DNA of 64,000 bases from Closterium sp. Naga37s-1 (GCA_947471745.1 CANJKZ010000522.1:124001-188000); one strand, 5' to 3'; counted from the first letter of the stretch, positions 1 through 13,159 are shown. The notes: generated by a model from the sequence alone, not told the origin. Made by a program: numbers and translations.

Positions 1-3000
1 AAGATAGCTGCGCAGTTCACCCACGTCAGTGCAGGTGTGTCTCTTCTGCAGCTCGGACTTCACAAGGGTCAATGCCTCAGTGTAAGCAGTGGCAAAGACG
101 AGGTCGTTGACGTACACGAGGACGTAGAACGGGGGCAGAGAGGTGTCGGTGCGTAGAAACAGCGACGGGTCCGCAGTAGAAGGAGCAAACCCAGGAGCCG
201 CCAGTGTAGTCCTCAGTGTGTCGTGCCACTCGCGAGGCGCCTGGCGGAGACCGTAGACTGGCCGGCGGAGGCTCCACTGGGTACCTGCAGGAAACGTCCC
301 AGTGAAACCAGGTGGTTGGCGCAGCCAGATCTCCTCGTGCAGGCTACCCTGCAGGAAAGCTGTGCTGAAGTCCAGAGAGTGCAACTCGTAATCACGCTGA
401 GCAGCGACGTGCAGCAACACCCGAAGAGTAGTCATCTTTGGGGTGGGGGAGAAGGTCTGGAAGTAGTCAACTCCCTGTCGCTGACTAAAACCTCGAGCAA
501 TGTAACGCGCCTTGAAGGCAGGCGGAGAACCCGGCGGCCGCTTCACCCTGAAAATCCACTTGCCATCGACTATGTTCGCCCCGGGTGGGGGAACCTCGTC
601 GACGTAGCTGCCTGTGGACTTCCAGGATGCCATCTCGGCATCCATGGCTGCCTGCCACTGAGAGGAGTAAGGACTCGTAATCGCCTCTGCGTAAGAGCGC
701 GGGGTCGGGATGTCTGGAGCATCCGGGTCTCCCTCAGGGGCAAGCAGCAAGGAAGCGAAACGAGGTACAGCAGCTGCAAGACACTCAAAGTCCTCGTGCC
801 TGTCCTCAAGGACGTCCGTGCCAAGAGCACACTCACCCCCGACGGACGGAGGACTGGCAGAAGCATACTCAGCAAGAAGAGCAGTGGCGTAGTCGAGACG
901 GCAGGCAGCAGCAGGGGAACGAAGTACGGTCACGGCCGCACAGTGCCTTCAGCACCTCCAGCGCAAGGGTCAACAGCTCCAGTGCCTCCAGCTCCAGTGC
1001 CTCCAACTCCAGCTCCGGCAGCTCCAGCGCCTCCTACGCCAGGGCCTACAACTCCAGCACCCTCAACACCACCAGTCCCGTCAGCTCCAGTACCCCGGGT
1101 ACAAGCACCTCCAGGACCAGTGGTCGTAGCACCTCCAGCACCGCTAGCTCCAGCAGCAACTCCAACACCTCCAGCTCCAGCAGCTCCAGCACCTCCAGCC
1201 CCGGTGGCTCCACTCCGAAGGCGTGCGCGTCGAACAAACCACTCACGCAGCTGCTGCGGAGACAGTCTCGGCGAAGCACCAGCAGAACCTCCAGACGAAG
1301 CAGCACCCTGAGGCTCAGCACCTCCAGACTCCGCACCCTCCAACGCAGCACCCCCAGGCTCAACACCCTCAGGCTCAGCACCCCCAGGCTCAGCACCCCC
1401 AGTCCCAACACCACCAGGCTCAGCACCCCCAGTCTCAGCACCCTCAGACCCCGCACCCCCAGGCTCCGCACCCCCAGACGCAGCACCCCCAGACGCAGCA
1501 CCTCGAGCAGCACCTGAGCCGACAACTACCTGAACAGGCGCAGGACCAGGGAGAGGGTCTACCTGGGACACACCTGAGGGAGCAGGACCCTGGGGCGGGA
1601 GGGGGTCTACCGGAGGGGGACCCGGAGCAAGGAAGAGCGGCGAGGGCAGGGGAGGGGTAGAGCGGTAGGGGAAGAGACGGTAGAAGGGAACCGACTCGTC
1701 GAACGTGACGTCCTGAGACGGGAGGACACGGCACGAGGTGGGGTGGTAAAACTGCCAGCCAGGCGCATCAGGGACAAAGCCAAGGAAGACGCAGGGGATA
1801 GCACGGGGAGAGAGCTTGTCCGCAGACATATCGCGAACAAAGGCACGAGATCCCCAGACCCGGAACACCGACGCATCGCCAACCTCCCCCGTCCAACGCA
1901 GTGTGGGCGAGGTATCCGGCAAGGAGACACGGGGCCAGAGGTTGAGCTGATGCGCAGCGTACTGGACCGCAAACGGCCACAGAAAATGGGGAGCAGCCGC
2001 ATGGATCATGGAGGTACGAGCGACCTCCATGACTAAGCCAATGCGGCGCTTAGCAATCCCATTTTGCTGAGGGGAGTCTGGAAGCATGAACGACTGGAGA
2101 ATGCCCTCCCCACGACAAAACTCCCTCAAGAGGTTGGAGGAGAACTCACCACCTCTGTCAGAGTGCAGACGCAGGACAGGAAGGTCCTGGCCGAAGCGCT
2201 CGCGGAGCTGAAGACGGACAGTGCAGATACAAGGGATCAAGACATCAACGACCTGACCCTTGCTGCGCAAGGGGAAGACCATGGTGTACCGCGTGTAGTC
2301 GTCAACAACCAGCAGAAAGTAGCGCTCGCGGCTCTGACCAGTGACGCGGGCAGGGCCCCACACGTCCATGTGGAGAGTGTGCAGGGGAGCAGTCGTCAGG
2401 GGAAACGAGGAGTGAGGAGCGGCGCGCTGCCGCCCCTCGACGCAAGGGAGGCAAGGCGGGGCAGGCGAGGGCGGCAGGGGAGGCAGAGACGTGGGAAGAC
2501 CAGAGACAAGAAGACAAGAGTGCATGCCACGAAGACGTGGCAGGGAGGGGTGACCCAGGCGGTGGTGCCACAGAAGAGTCTGGTGCGACAAGAGGCGACA
2601 TGAGCAAGAGGCGGCTACCTGACCTGACGCGGACACCTGAGCTGACGCAGCGACCTGAGAAGGCTCGGTAGTGAGTGTGTACAGACTCGACCCTGGCCGA
2701 CGAGTGAACGTGGCCAGGTGACGTCCCGTCGGTGTGCACGTGTAGATCGACACACGCTGACCCCCAGGAGTGGTGGTAGTGACTATTGCATCCTGGAGGG
2801 CAGCGGTACTCACCAAGTTTGTAGAGAACGAGGGGAGGTGAAGACCCGAAAGTGAGCCGGACGGAACCGCCGGACACGGGAGGACATTGGAGGAACGGGC
2901 CACGACCGGTCCCCCGGAGGGGTCACCCAGCCTGACCGGGACAGGTGCAGGAAGAGGAGTGAGGGTGGTGCTGTCACGAAAGAAACAGCGCGAGGCGCCT

Positions 3001-4433
3001 GAGTCCAACGTGAAGGTGTGCAAAGCCTCAGCAGGCGCAGTACCAGGGAGAGTACCAGACTCACTAGCACCTAGAGCAGCAGCGGCTATACCTGGGTCAG
3101 GCGGCACACACTGGTAACAGACACCCTCAGCACTAACAGACAAAGCATACATAGCAGAGAGAATAGCATCAAAGTCTAGGTCAAAGATAGCAATCCTAGA
3201 CTTAAGCAGATCTGCCCAGCGAGGGAGCTCGACGTCGTCACCAAACTCAGCACGCCAAGCGTCGTCGAGGCGGGAGAAGCAGCGGTGCTGAGTGTGGAGC
3301 CGCCCGCAAGTCTGACCAGCAGGGTCACCCGTGCGAATGACATACGGGCAACTACCCCCAGACGCCCCACGCAGAAACCACTCACGAAGCTGCTGGGGAG
3401 ACGGGGTCTCGCTCCGACGCTGCTGCTGCTGACGCTGGCCACCCCCAGAACCGACACTCCGAGCGCGAGTCCCACCGCCACCAGTCCCACCGCCTCCGAT
3501 GCCGCCACTCCCACCGGTGCCTCCACCACTGCCACCAGAGCCCCCACTCCCGCCACCACTCCCACCGCCGCCACCACCTCCACTGCTGCCCCCTCCACCA
3601 CTCCCGCTGCCACCTCCACCACCGCCGCTGCCACCACCACCACCCCGGCCACCCTTGCCCTTGTTGCTGTGGCGCTTCGCACTAGCAGAAGCAGCCCCGA
3701 CGTCCTCAGGAGCAGAGACGTCTGCAGCAGCAGCAGAGGCGTATGAGGGGGCAAGGGGGGAGGGGGAACACCCCTTAAAGAAGGGCGGGCGCGGAGTGCC
3801 ACGAGCAGCACCTACAGCAACTGCACTAGTCTCAGTTGCGAGGAGATGCTGCTCGAGGAGGTCAACAGTGAAGGAGGTGGGGTCAAGAGAGAGGAAGTGG
3901 TCCCTGACAAAGCGAAGAGAGTCAGGGAGGCGGATGACTATAAAGTAGAGAGTGATGTACATCGGGGGCGGGTTCCTGTCAAGGAACTCAGCAGGAATGG
4001 CAGCGCGGTAGCGAGCGTCACTAGCACGAAGGTGGGAAACCAGGTCCTCGACTGTGGCAAAGGCGGACAGCTCGGGGAACAGGTAGGGCAGAAGGAGGCG
4101 GCCGAGAGCAGCAGTGGCAAGGGAGGAGTAGCGGGCGACTACAGCGTCGTACAGTGCCTGTGCTGTCCTGTGCTATCCGAAGTGAGCGCACTCAGCTAAT
4201 GGCAGGTGGTTGCGAATGGCTAAGCGGGCAGCAGCGTCTCGAGTAAGCCACTGTGAGCGAGTCAAACTGTCGGCTGTGGCGGGAGGGGCAGTAGCAGCTC
4301 CTGACGCTAGGTCAAAAAGCGAGACACTGTCCTTAGAATCGCTCAGTAGGTACAGCTGCAGGTCGTCAAGCCACGTGTCAAACTGAACTGGTCTACCCTC
4401 ATGATCAAACGCAAGGACACGAAGCGAAGCCAT
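1..4433 (-). pseudogene. Copia 1 gag-pol polyprotein
   Basis: The frame begins with ATG at 4433 (MASLRVLAFDHEGRPVQFDTW), which copia 2 shares. A TAG at 4173-4175 replaces a Gln codon (HFGQH in copia 2), after which the same frame is open to 930. Domains in order: gag, Gly/Ser-rich tract, Cys-His knuckle (CPYVIRTGDPAGQTCGRLH...C), protease (LDSGAS), integrase zinc domain (WHHRLGHPS...CLPC), integrase core (HMDVWGP, LHSDRGGEF, QNGIAKRR) and a Gly/Ala/Glu linker. A TGA at 930-932 replaces an Arg codon of copia 2. About 450 bp relative to copia 2 are deleted near 913. The RT continues to the left edge, but its catalytic motif is YVND at 103-114 instead of YVDD, so this copy is inactive. Confidence 0.88.
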
Positions 4434-4512
4434 AGTTGTGTAGTATGTAGGAGCAGCAGTAGCAGCTGTAGCAGCAGCAGTAGCAGCTATAGCAGGAGCA
4501 GTAGTGACAGTG

Positions 4513-5712
4513 GGGCTAAGAGGCCGCCGGGGCTGGGCGCGGGCTAGGGACGGGGCCGGGCGCGGGCTAGGGACGGGGCCGGGCGCTGGCTAGGTACTGG
4601 GCCGGGCGTGGGCTAGGTACGGGGCCGGGCGTGGGCTAGGAACGGGGCCGAGCGCCGGCTTGGTACGGGGCTGGGCATGGGCTAGGTACGGGGCCGGGCG
4701 CGGGCTAGGTACGGGGCCAGGCGCGGGCTAGGTACGGGGCCGGGCGCGGGCTAGGTACGGGGCCGGGCTCTGGGAAGGTACGGGGCCGGGCGTGGGGCGC
4801 GAAACGGGGCCGGGCGCAGGGCTAGGTACGGGGCCGGGCGCGGGCTAGGAACGGGGCCGGGCGCGGGCTAGGTACTGGGTTGGGCACTGGCTAGGTATGG
4901 GGCCGGGCGCGGGCTAGGTACTGGGCCGGGCGCGGGGCTAGGTACGGGGCTGGGCGCGAGCGAGGTACGGTGCCGGGCGCTGGGCAAGGGACGGGGCCGG
5001 GCGCTGGGGAGGTACTGGGCCGGGCGTTGGGCGCAATACGGGGCCGGGCGCTAGGCAAGGGACGGGGCCGGGCGCTAGGCAGGTACGGGGCCAGGCGCGA
5101 TACGGGGCCGGGCGCGAGACTAGGTACGGGGCCAGACGCGGGATAAGTACGGGGCCGGGCGCGGGCTAGGTACGGGGCCGGGCGCTGGGCAAGGGACGGG
5201 GCCAGGCGCTGGGGAGGTACGGGGACGGGCGTTGGGCGCGAAACAGGGCCGGGCGCGATACGGGGCCGGGCGCGATACGGGGCCGGGCGCGATACGGGGC
5301 CGGGCGCAGGCTAGGAACGGGGCCGGGCGTTAGGCACGATACGGGGCCGGGCACTAGGCTAGGGACGGGGCCGGGCGTTGGGCGCGGAAGGGAGGCCGGG
5401 CGCGAGGCTAGGTACGGGGCCGGGCGCGAGGCTAGGTACGGGGCCGGGCGCGATACGGGGCCTGGCGCGATACGGGGCCGGGTGCGAAACGGGGCCGGGC
5501 GCGATACGGGGCCGGGCGTGAGGCTAGGTACGGGGCCGGGCGCGGGCTAGGTACGAGGCCGGGCGCGATACGGGGCCGGGCGTGAGGCGAGGTACGGGGC
5601 CGGGCGCGGGCTAGGTACAAGGCCGGGCGCGGGGCTAAGGGCCGACGGGGCCAGGCGCGGGCTAGGAACAAGGCCGGGCGCGGGCTAGGGGTCGACGGGT
5701 CGCGTAGGCTAG
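4513..5712 (-). repeat. Copia 1 leader: GC-rich tandem repeat of about 22 bp
   Basis: Dozens of imperfect units of the type GCTAGGTACGGGGCCGGGCG fill the stretch between LTR and gag. Variants carry short insertions or deletions. Copia 2 has only about 200 bp of the same repeat, so the array has expanded or contracted between copies. No open gene is supported here; the ORFs across it are low-complexity artefacts. Confidence 0.85.
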
Positions 5713-5783
5713 GAGCGACGGGCCTAGGGGCGGTTACTAGCAGCGTAGCATGTGGTGGGCCCAAGGAACCTGCTCTGATTCCA

Positions 5784-5915
5784 TGTCAAAGTAACGAACG
5801 AGAATGAATGAACTATGAAACAGTTGGGTAAAAGTACTAACCCTAATTGGGTTGTACCCCTTATGGGCTACCCCACTATAGCCTACACAGATGTAAAAGC
5901 TATAATGTTCTGACA
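5784..5915 (-). repeat. Copia 1 5' LTR (132 bp)
   Basis: It has TGTCA...TGACA termini and differs from the copia 2 LTRs by a few substitutions. The core contains a GGTACAACCC-type block shared with the other copia LTRs in this window. Confidence 0.85.
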
Positions 5916-7212
5916 CGGCAGCAACTGTCCTACCGGCCTTTTCCGTGATGATTTCATGAGTTGGCAGGTGGGACACGTTGCCACGTGTCGCTGCACGTCA
6001 GTCAGTATTTCGGGCCAGTTATAATATCGCTGCAGCTGCTGCCGTGTTTTTTCTACTCCAAAATGGCCTGAGGTGACTCCGTCGTGTGCCTCCTGTAGCA
6101 GTAATTCCCGTAGTAGCGTGTAGCCCGGTGCCCAGATTCGATCGGTGCCGGCTTTTACGTAATAAACTCCCTTTGCTGCTGCGAACTGCTGCGAATTTCC
6201 TCCTATGAAGAATGGGTCGGTCTGATAGCCGTGGGTAAATATCCCTGTCAGTAATGGGCTGGTCTGGGCGAGTAGTATAGCATGGATTTGGGCTGTGGGG
6301 CGGGTGCAGTTTTCGTGACTCGTATGCGATGGGCTGTAAACCGTTGCCGAAATCCTGTAGTAGTGCGGCTCCAATGGCGATGTCGCTTGCATCAGTAACC
6401 ACTTCGAATGGGCAGTGTGGGTCGACGATGCGCAGTACGGATGATGAACAGATAACATTTTTTAGGGCAGAGAAGGCAGCATGCTCTTTCTCCCCCCACG
6501 TAAAAGGGACGCCCTTCCGCAGTAAATCCGTCAGCGGGGCAATTAAGCGTGCCATGTCGGGGACGAACCGACACACATAATTAACAAACCCCAAAAAACT
6601 CTGCAGCTCCGTGATGTTCGTCGGGGGGTGCCACGCTTTTACCGTGTCCAGCTTCTTTGGGTCGATTTCAACTCCAGCCTCCGAAATAACGTGCCCCAAA
6701 AATTCTAACCTATCCTGGAAGAACTCAGACTTGGAACCCTTGGTCAGTAGTCTGTGCTCGTCTAAAACCGTAAATACTGCTTCTAAATCTGCTAAGTGCT
6801 GCTGCTTATCGCGACTGTAGACTAGGATGTCGTCGAGGTAAACTATCACGCATTTATCTAAGAGTGGCCTAAACGCCTTGTTCATGGTCATCTGGAATGT
6901 CGCCGGTGCGTTGGTCAGCCCGAAAGGCATCACGGTGTACTCAAATGACCCGTACCTAGTCCTAAATGCTGTCTTGGCACAGTCCGATGGTTCGACTCGA
7001 ATCTGATTGTAACCTCCGCGTAAATCAATTTTCAAAAAGACCCGTGCTGTTCGCGGTTTATCTATCAGTTCGTCGGCGCGGGGAGTGGGGTATCGCGTTT
7101 TGAATGTAACCCTGTTCAGTGCCCTGTAATCGATGCACATGCGAAAACCTCCGTATTTTTTTTGTGTGAACAGTACTGGTGCTGCGAACGGCGACGAGCT
7201 CGGTCGGATGAA
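5916..7212 (-). pseudogene. Gypsy A reverse transcriptase, truncated RNase H, integrase zinc domain
   Basis: The RT is well preserved: FRMCIDYRALNRVT, KIDLRGGYNQIRV, VMPFGLTNAPATFQ and the catalytic VIVYLDDILVYS are all present, followed by FLGHVISEAGVEIDP. RNase H starts (PFEVVTDASDIAIGAALLQDFG) but about 250 bp relative to gypsy B are missing after IAYESRKLHPP. The deletion lies between two CACCCGCCC direct repeats and shifts the frame. The frame then resumes at TRPTAQIHAILLAQ and covers the integrase HHCC zinc domain (EAHDGVTSGHFG ... CPTC). Copia 1 interrupts integrase at 5915. Confidence 0.85.
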
Positions 7213-7217
7213 CTTTT

Positions 7218-7349
7218 TGTCAAAGTAACGAACGAGAATGAACGAACTAGCAATCAGTTGGGTACAAGTACTAACCCTAATTGGGTTGTACCCCTTATGG
7301 GCTACCCCACTATAGCCTACACAAATGTATAAGCTATAATGTTCTGACA
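7218..7349 (-). repeat. Copia 2 3' LTR
   Basis: The sequence is TGTCAAAG...TTCTGACA on the plus strand, 132 bp. It differs from the other LTR at 3 positions, all C/T differences on the plus strand. Confidence 0.92.
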
Positions 7350-7575
7350 CACCCCCATAGGCAAAGTGGGGTAGAACAAGTGGTCACAAGACCAGTCAAG
7401 AAAAGCAAAGCAAGCTCAGGGTGGATCACAAAGTCACCACACAGTCCGAGCACAAGCAAAGGGCCACAAGGCCAGTTCACATGCAGAGTTATATAAAGAG
7501 AACAAACAATACAGTGATCATACCCTAGCAAGTGTAAGCATGCAGGTATATATATAGATCACAGTACAAGCAGAG

Positions 7576-10500
7576 TCAAGCAGTAAGCAAGTGAGGCAAA
7601 GTAGGTACAAGGCCTAACACAGTAACAAAGCGCTGATGATCACCAGGCGGAAGTGCCTTGGTGAAGACATCAGCAGTGTTGGCCCGATGGCCACGTACGC
7701 AAGACGAAGCTAGCCACGCTGCTGCAGCTCTCGAGCAAGGAAGTATCGCAGAGCGATGTGCTTCGTTCTGTGCTCCAGTCTGTGCTCCTGACACAAGGCA
7801 ATCATGGCCTTGTTGTCTACGTACAGAACTGGAGGCGAACGAGGCTGCTCTCCCAAGTCGGTCAGCAGGTAGGTGAGCCAGCGTAGCTCCTGAGCAGCCA
7901 TGGCCCCGGCGTAGATCTCAGCCCCACAACTGGAGCTGAGAACCGAAGACGAGCGGGTAGACCGCCAAGAAACAAAGCCGGAACCAAGGCTGAAGGTGTA
8001 ACCCTGTGACGACCGCTGCGTAGCTGAGTCGTCAACCTAGGAAGCGTCTGCGTGACCGGTGAGGACAACTGGACCCCGTCCTCCAAGCACAAGCCCCATG
8101 CCCGACGTACTGCACAAGTAACGCAGTACCCTATTCGCAGCATCCCAGTGCACCTTTTGGTGCCTGCCGGGAGCCAGGTAGCGAGCCAGGAGGCTGAGAG
8201 GGTACGCGAGGTCGGGTCGAGTGCACGTCATCAGGTACATGAGGCAACGCACAAGCTCTGGGTACGGACCACTCGGCTCTACGGACTCGTCCGAAGGTGG
8301 AGCTGAGAGCGAATGGCTGGTAGACAGAGGAGTGGGCTGTGGCGAGGAGAACTGGAAGCCGAAGCGCTGAAGGACCTGGTGCACCATGTGTGACTGAGTC
8401 AGGGTAATAATGCGCTGAGCTCTGTCCCGGGTGATCTGCAAGCCAAGATAGAAGCGTAGTTCACCCAGGTCAGTGCAGGTATGTCTCTTCTGCAGCTCCG
8501 ACTTCACAAGAGTCAGTGCCTCAGTGTCAGCAGTGGCAAAGACGAGGTCGTCAACGTAGACAAGGACGTAGAACGGCGGCAGCGAGGTGTCGGTGCATAG
8601 AAACAGCGACGGGTCAGCACAGGAAGGAGCAAACCCAAGAGCCGCAACTGTGTCCTCAGTGTGTCGTGCCACTCGCGAGGCGCCTGGCGGAGACCGTAGA
8701 TTGGCCGCCAAAGACTCCACTGAGTACCTGCAGGAAAAGACTCAGTGAAACCAGGTAGGCATCGCAACCAGATCTCCTCGTGCAGGCTGCCTTGCAGGAA
8801 AGCTGTGCTGAAGTCCAGAGAGTGCAAATCGTAGTCACGCTGAGCAGCGACGTGCAGCAACACCCGAAGAGTAGTCATCTTCGGGGTGGGGGAGAAGGTT
8901 TGGAAGTAGTCAACTCCCTGTCGCTGACTGAAGCCTCTAGCAACGCAGCGTGCCTTGAAGGCAGGCGGAGAACCCGGCGGCCGCTTCACCCTGAAGATCC
9001 ACATGCCATCGACTATGTTCGCCCCAGGTGGGGGAACCTCGTCGACGTAGGTGCCTGTGGACTTCCAGGATGCCATCTCAGCATCCATGGCTGCCTGCCA
9101 CTCAGAGGAGTAAGGACCCGTAATCGCCTCTGCGTAAGAGCGCGGGGTCGGGATGTCTGGAGCATCCGGGTCACCCTCAGGGGCAAGCAGCATGGAAGCG
9201 AAACGAGGTACAGCAGCTGCAAGAGACTCAAAGTCCTCCTGCTTGTCCTCAAGGACGTCCGTGCCAAGAGCACACTCACCCCCGACGGACGGAGGACTGG
9301 CAGACGCAGACTCAGCAACAAGAGTAGTGGCGTAGTCTAGACGACAGGCAGCAGCAAAGTCAAGCAGCTCAGCAACGAGAGCAGACGTAGCAGCAGACTC
9401 AAAAGAAGGGTCAGTGACAGCAGTGGCGAGGAGACGAGAGATAGTGGGACTGGCAGCACGAGCGCGGTCAGACTCAGGGTCAGGGACGGCAGGAAGAGAG
9501 GACTCACGAGGAGCAGGGAGAGGAACACGTAGTGGAACAGAGGAAGGACGGAGTGCCATAGCGTGCGTGCTGGGGACAGGAGGAGGACGCGAACGAGGAG
9601 CGCGACAAGCAGTGCGAACAGGCGAGACAGGACGAGACGCAGGCTCACAACGCTCTGTAAGACCGCCAGACTGCTCAGTGTAAGGAGAGGGAGTAGGCAG
9701 TGGGGAGGCGGGCTGTATCGGCGGCTGCGACTGGTCAGGCGGAGGACACAGGAGAGGAGGAGTAAGGCCGGTAGAAGACGGGGTGCCAAGAACCTGCTGA
9801 AGCAGGGGAACAAAGTACGGTCGCGGCCGCACAGTGCCTCCAGCACCTCTAGCGCAAGGGTCAACAGCTCCAGTGCCTCCAACTCTAGCTCCGGCAGCTC
9901 CAGCACCTCCTGCGCCAGGGCCTACAACTCCAGCACCCTCAACACCACCAGTCCCGGCAGCTCCAGTACCCCGGGTGCGAGCACCTCCAGGACTAGTGGC
10001 CGCAGCACCTCCAGCACCGCTAGCTCCAGCAGCAACTCCAGCACCTCCAGGTCCAGCAGCTCCAGCACCTCCAGCCCCGGTGGCTACACTCCGAAGGCGT
10101 GCGCGTCAAACAAACCACTCACGCAGCTGCTGCGGAGACAGTCTCGGCGAAGCACCAGCAAAACCTCCAGACGAAGCAGCACCCTGAGGCTCAGCACCCC
10201 CAGACTCCGCACCCTCCAACGCAGCACCCCCAGGCTCAACACCCTCAGGCTCAGCACCCCCAGGCTCAGCACCCCCAGTCCCAACACCACCAGGCTCAGC
10301 ACCCCCAGTCTCAGCACCCTCAGACCCCGCACCCCCAGGCTCCGCACCCCCAGGCTCCGCACCCCCAGACGCAGCACCTCGAGCAGCACCTGAGCCGACA
10401 ACTACCTGAACAGGCGCAGGACCAGGGAGAGGGTCTACCTGGGACACACCTGAGGGAGCAGGACCCTGGGGCGGGAGGGGGTCTACCGGAGGGGGACCGG

Positions 10501-13090
10501 GAGCAAGGAAGAGCGGCGGGGGCAGGGGAGGGGTAGAGCGGTAGGGGAAGAGACGGTAGAAGGGAACCGACTCGTCGAACGTGACGTCCTGAGACGGGAG
10601 GACACGGCACGAGGTGGGGTGGTAAAACTGCCAGCCAGGCGCATCAGGGACAAAGCCAAGGAAGACGCAGGGGATAGCACGGGGAGAGAGCTTGTCCGCA
10701 GACGTATCGCGAACAAAGGCACAAGATCCCCAGACCCGGAACACCGACGCATCGCCAACCTCCCCCGTCCAACGCAGTGTGGGCGAGGTATCCGGCAAGG
10801 AGACACGGGGCCAGAGGTTGAGCTGATGCGCAGCGTACTGGACCGCAAACGGCCATAGAAAATGGGGAGCAGCCGCATGGATCATGGAGGTACGAGCGAC
10901 CTCCATGACTAAGCCAATGCGGCGCTCAGCAATCCCATTTTGCTGAGGGGAGTCCGGAAGCGTGAACAATTGGAGAATTCCCTCCCCACGACAAAACTCC
11001 CTCAAGAGGTTGGAGGAAAACTCACCACCTCTGTCAGAGTGCAGACGCAGGACAGGAAGGTCCTGGCCGAAGCACTCGCGGAGCTGAAGACGGGCAGTGC
11101 AGATCCAAGGGATCAAGACATCAACGACCTGACCCTTGCTGCGCAAGGGGAAGACCGTGGTGTACCGCGTGTAGTCGTCAACAACCAGCAGAAAGTAGCG
11201 CTCGCGGCTCTGACCACTGACGCGGACCGGGCCCCACACGTCCATGTGGAGAGTCTGCAGGGGAGCACTCGTCGAGGGAAACGAGGAGTGAGGAGCGGCG
11301 CACTGCCGCCTCTCGACGCAAGGGAGGCAAGGCGGGGCAGGCGAGGGCGGCAGGGGAGGCAGAGACGTGGGAAGACCAGAGACAAGAAGACGAGAGTGCA
11401 TGCCACGAAGACGTGGCAGGGAGGGGTGACCCAGGCGGTGGTGCCACAGAAGAGTATGGTGCGACGAGAGGCGACAGGAGCAAGAGGCAGCTACCTGACC
11501 TGACGCGGACACCTGAGCTGACGCAGCTACCTGAGAAGGCTCGTACAGACTCGACCCTGGCCAACGAGTGAACTTGGCCAGGTGACGTCCCGTCCGTGTG
11601 CACGTGCAGATCGACACACGCTGACCCCCAGGAGTGGTGGTAGTGACCATCGCATCCTGGAGGGCAGCGGTACTCACCAAGTTCGTAGAGAACGAGGGGA
11701 GGTGAAGACCGGAAAGTGAGCCGGACGGAACCACCGGACACGGGAGGACATTGGAGGAACGGGCCACGACCGGTCCCCCGGAGGGGTCACCCAGCCTGAC
11801 CGGGACAGGTGCAGGAAGAGGAGTGAGGGTGGTGCTGTCACGAAAGAAATAGCGCGAGGTGCCTGAGTCCAACGTGAAGGTGTGCAAAGCCTCAGCAGGC
11901 GCAGTACCAGGGAGAGTACCAAACTCACTAGCACCTAGAGCAGCAGCGGCTATACCTGGATCAGGTGGCACACACCGGTAATAGTCACCCTCAGCACTAA
12001 CAGACAAAGCATACATAGCAGAGAGAATAGCATCAAAGTCTAGGTCAAAGATAGCAATCCTAGACTTAAGCAGATCTGCCCAGCGAGGGAGCTCGACGTC
12101 GTCACCAAACTCAGCACGCCAAGTGTCGTCGAGGCGGGAGAAGCAGCGGTGCTGAGTGTGGAGCCGCCCGCAAGTCTGACCAGCATGGTCGCCAGAGCCC
12201 CCACTCCCGCCACCACTCCCACCGCCGCCACCACCTCCACTGCTGCCCCCTCCACCACTCCCGCTGCCACCTCCACCACCGCCGCTGCCACCACCACCAC
12301 CCCGGCCACCCTTGCCCTTGCTGTTGCGGCGCTTCGCACTATCAGAAGCAGCCCCGACGTCCTCAGGAACAGAGACGTCTGCAACTGCAGCAGAGGCGTA
12401 GGAGGGGGTAAGGGGGGAGGGGGAACACCCCTCAAAGAAGGGTGGGCGCGGAGTGCCACGAGCAGCACCTACAGCAACTGCACTAGTCTCAGCTGCGAGG
12501 AGATGCTGCTCGAGGAGGTCAACAGTGAGGGAGGTGGGGTCAAGAGAGAGGAAAAGGTCCCTGAGAGAGCGAAGAGAGTCAGGGAGGCGGATGACTATAA
12601 AGTAGAGAGTGATGTATATCGGGGGCGGGTTCGTGTCAAGGAACTCAGCAGGAACGGCAGCGCGGTAGCGAGCGTCACTAGCGCAAAGGTGGGAAACCAG
12701 GTCCTCGACTGTGGAAAAGGCGGACAGCTCGGGGAACAGGTAGGGCAGAAGAAGGCGGCCTAGAGCAGCAGTGGCAGGGAAGGAGTAGCGGGCGACTACA
12801 GCGTCGTACAGTGCCTGTGCTGTCCTGTGCTGTCCGAAGTGAGCGCACTCAGCTAATGGCAGGTGGTTGCGAATGGCTAAGCGGGCAGCAGCGTCTCGAG
12901 TAAGCCACTGTGAGCGAGTCGAACTGTCGGCTGTGGCGGGAGGGGCAGTAGCAGCTCCTGACGCTAGGTCAAAAAGCGAGACACTGTCCTTAGAATCGCT
13001 CAGTAGGTACAGCTGCAGGTCGTCAAGCCACGTATCAAACTGAACTGGTCTACCCTCATGATCAAACGCAAGGACACGAAGCGAAGCCAT
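7576..13090 (-). pseudogene. Copia 2 gag-pol polyprotein
   Basis: The frame opens at ATG 13090 and is open to a TGA at 10106-10108, where copia 1 has CGA. It continues in the same frame through the RT start (about 9832) to a 1-nt deletion near 8649, then one frame over with an intact YVDD. A TAG at 8037-8039 replaces the Trp of a SWVDD block, and a TAG at 7710 replaces a Gln. A further 1-nt deletion near 7700 leads to the true C-terminus at 7576 (TLPHLLTA). A deletion in gag removed the first Cys of the Cys-His knuckle, leaving only GQTCGRLHTQHRC. Protease (LDSGTS) and integrase residues (DVWGP, HSDRGGEF, QNGIAERR) are present. Confidence 0.9.
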
Positions 13091-13159
13091 AGCTGTGTAG
13101 TACGTAGGAGCAGCAGTAGCAGCTGTGGCAGGAGGAGTAGTGACAGTGGGGCTAAGAGG

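Larger units (their letters stand above)
1..5915 (-). mobile_element. Copia element 1 (Ty1/copia), cut by left window edge
   Basis: The 5' LTR (5784-5915) is followed on the minus strand by a primer-site-like TGGAATCAGAGCAGG, a repetitive GC-rich leader (about 4510-5720), gag-pol from 4433 leftwards, and the RT running off the window. It belongs to the same family as copia 2 (nearly identical LTR and protein). It sits in gypsy A integrase; the flank on the right is CGGCA (5916-5920), and the matching copy would be outside the window. RNase H and the 3' LTR are not visible. Confidence 0.88.

Noticed and set aside
223..1311. 362-aa plus-strand ORF in copia 1
   Set aside because: It is antisense to the integrase-RT linker and RT of copia 1; the minus-strand frame carries the recognisable domains.
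5784..5915. Copia 1 and copia 2 as two halves of one element
   Set aside because: Copia 2 has its own pair of LTRs and perfect target duplication, and copia 1 has its own 5' LTR, leader and gag start, with gypsy RT sequence between them.
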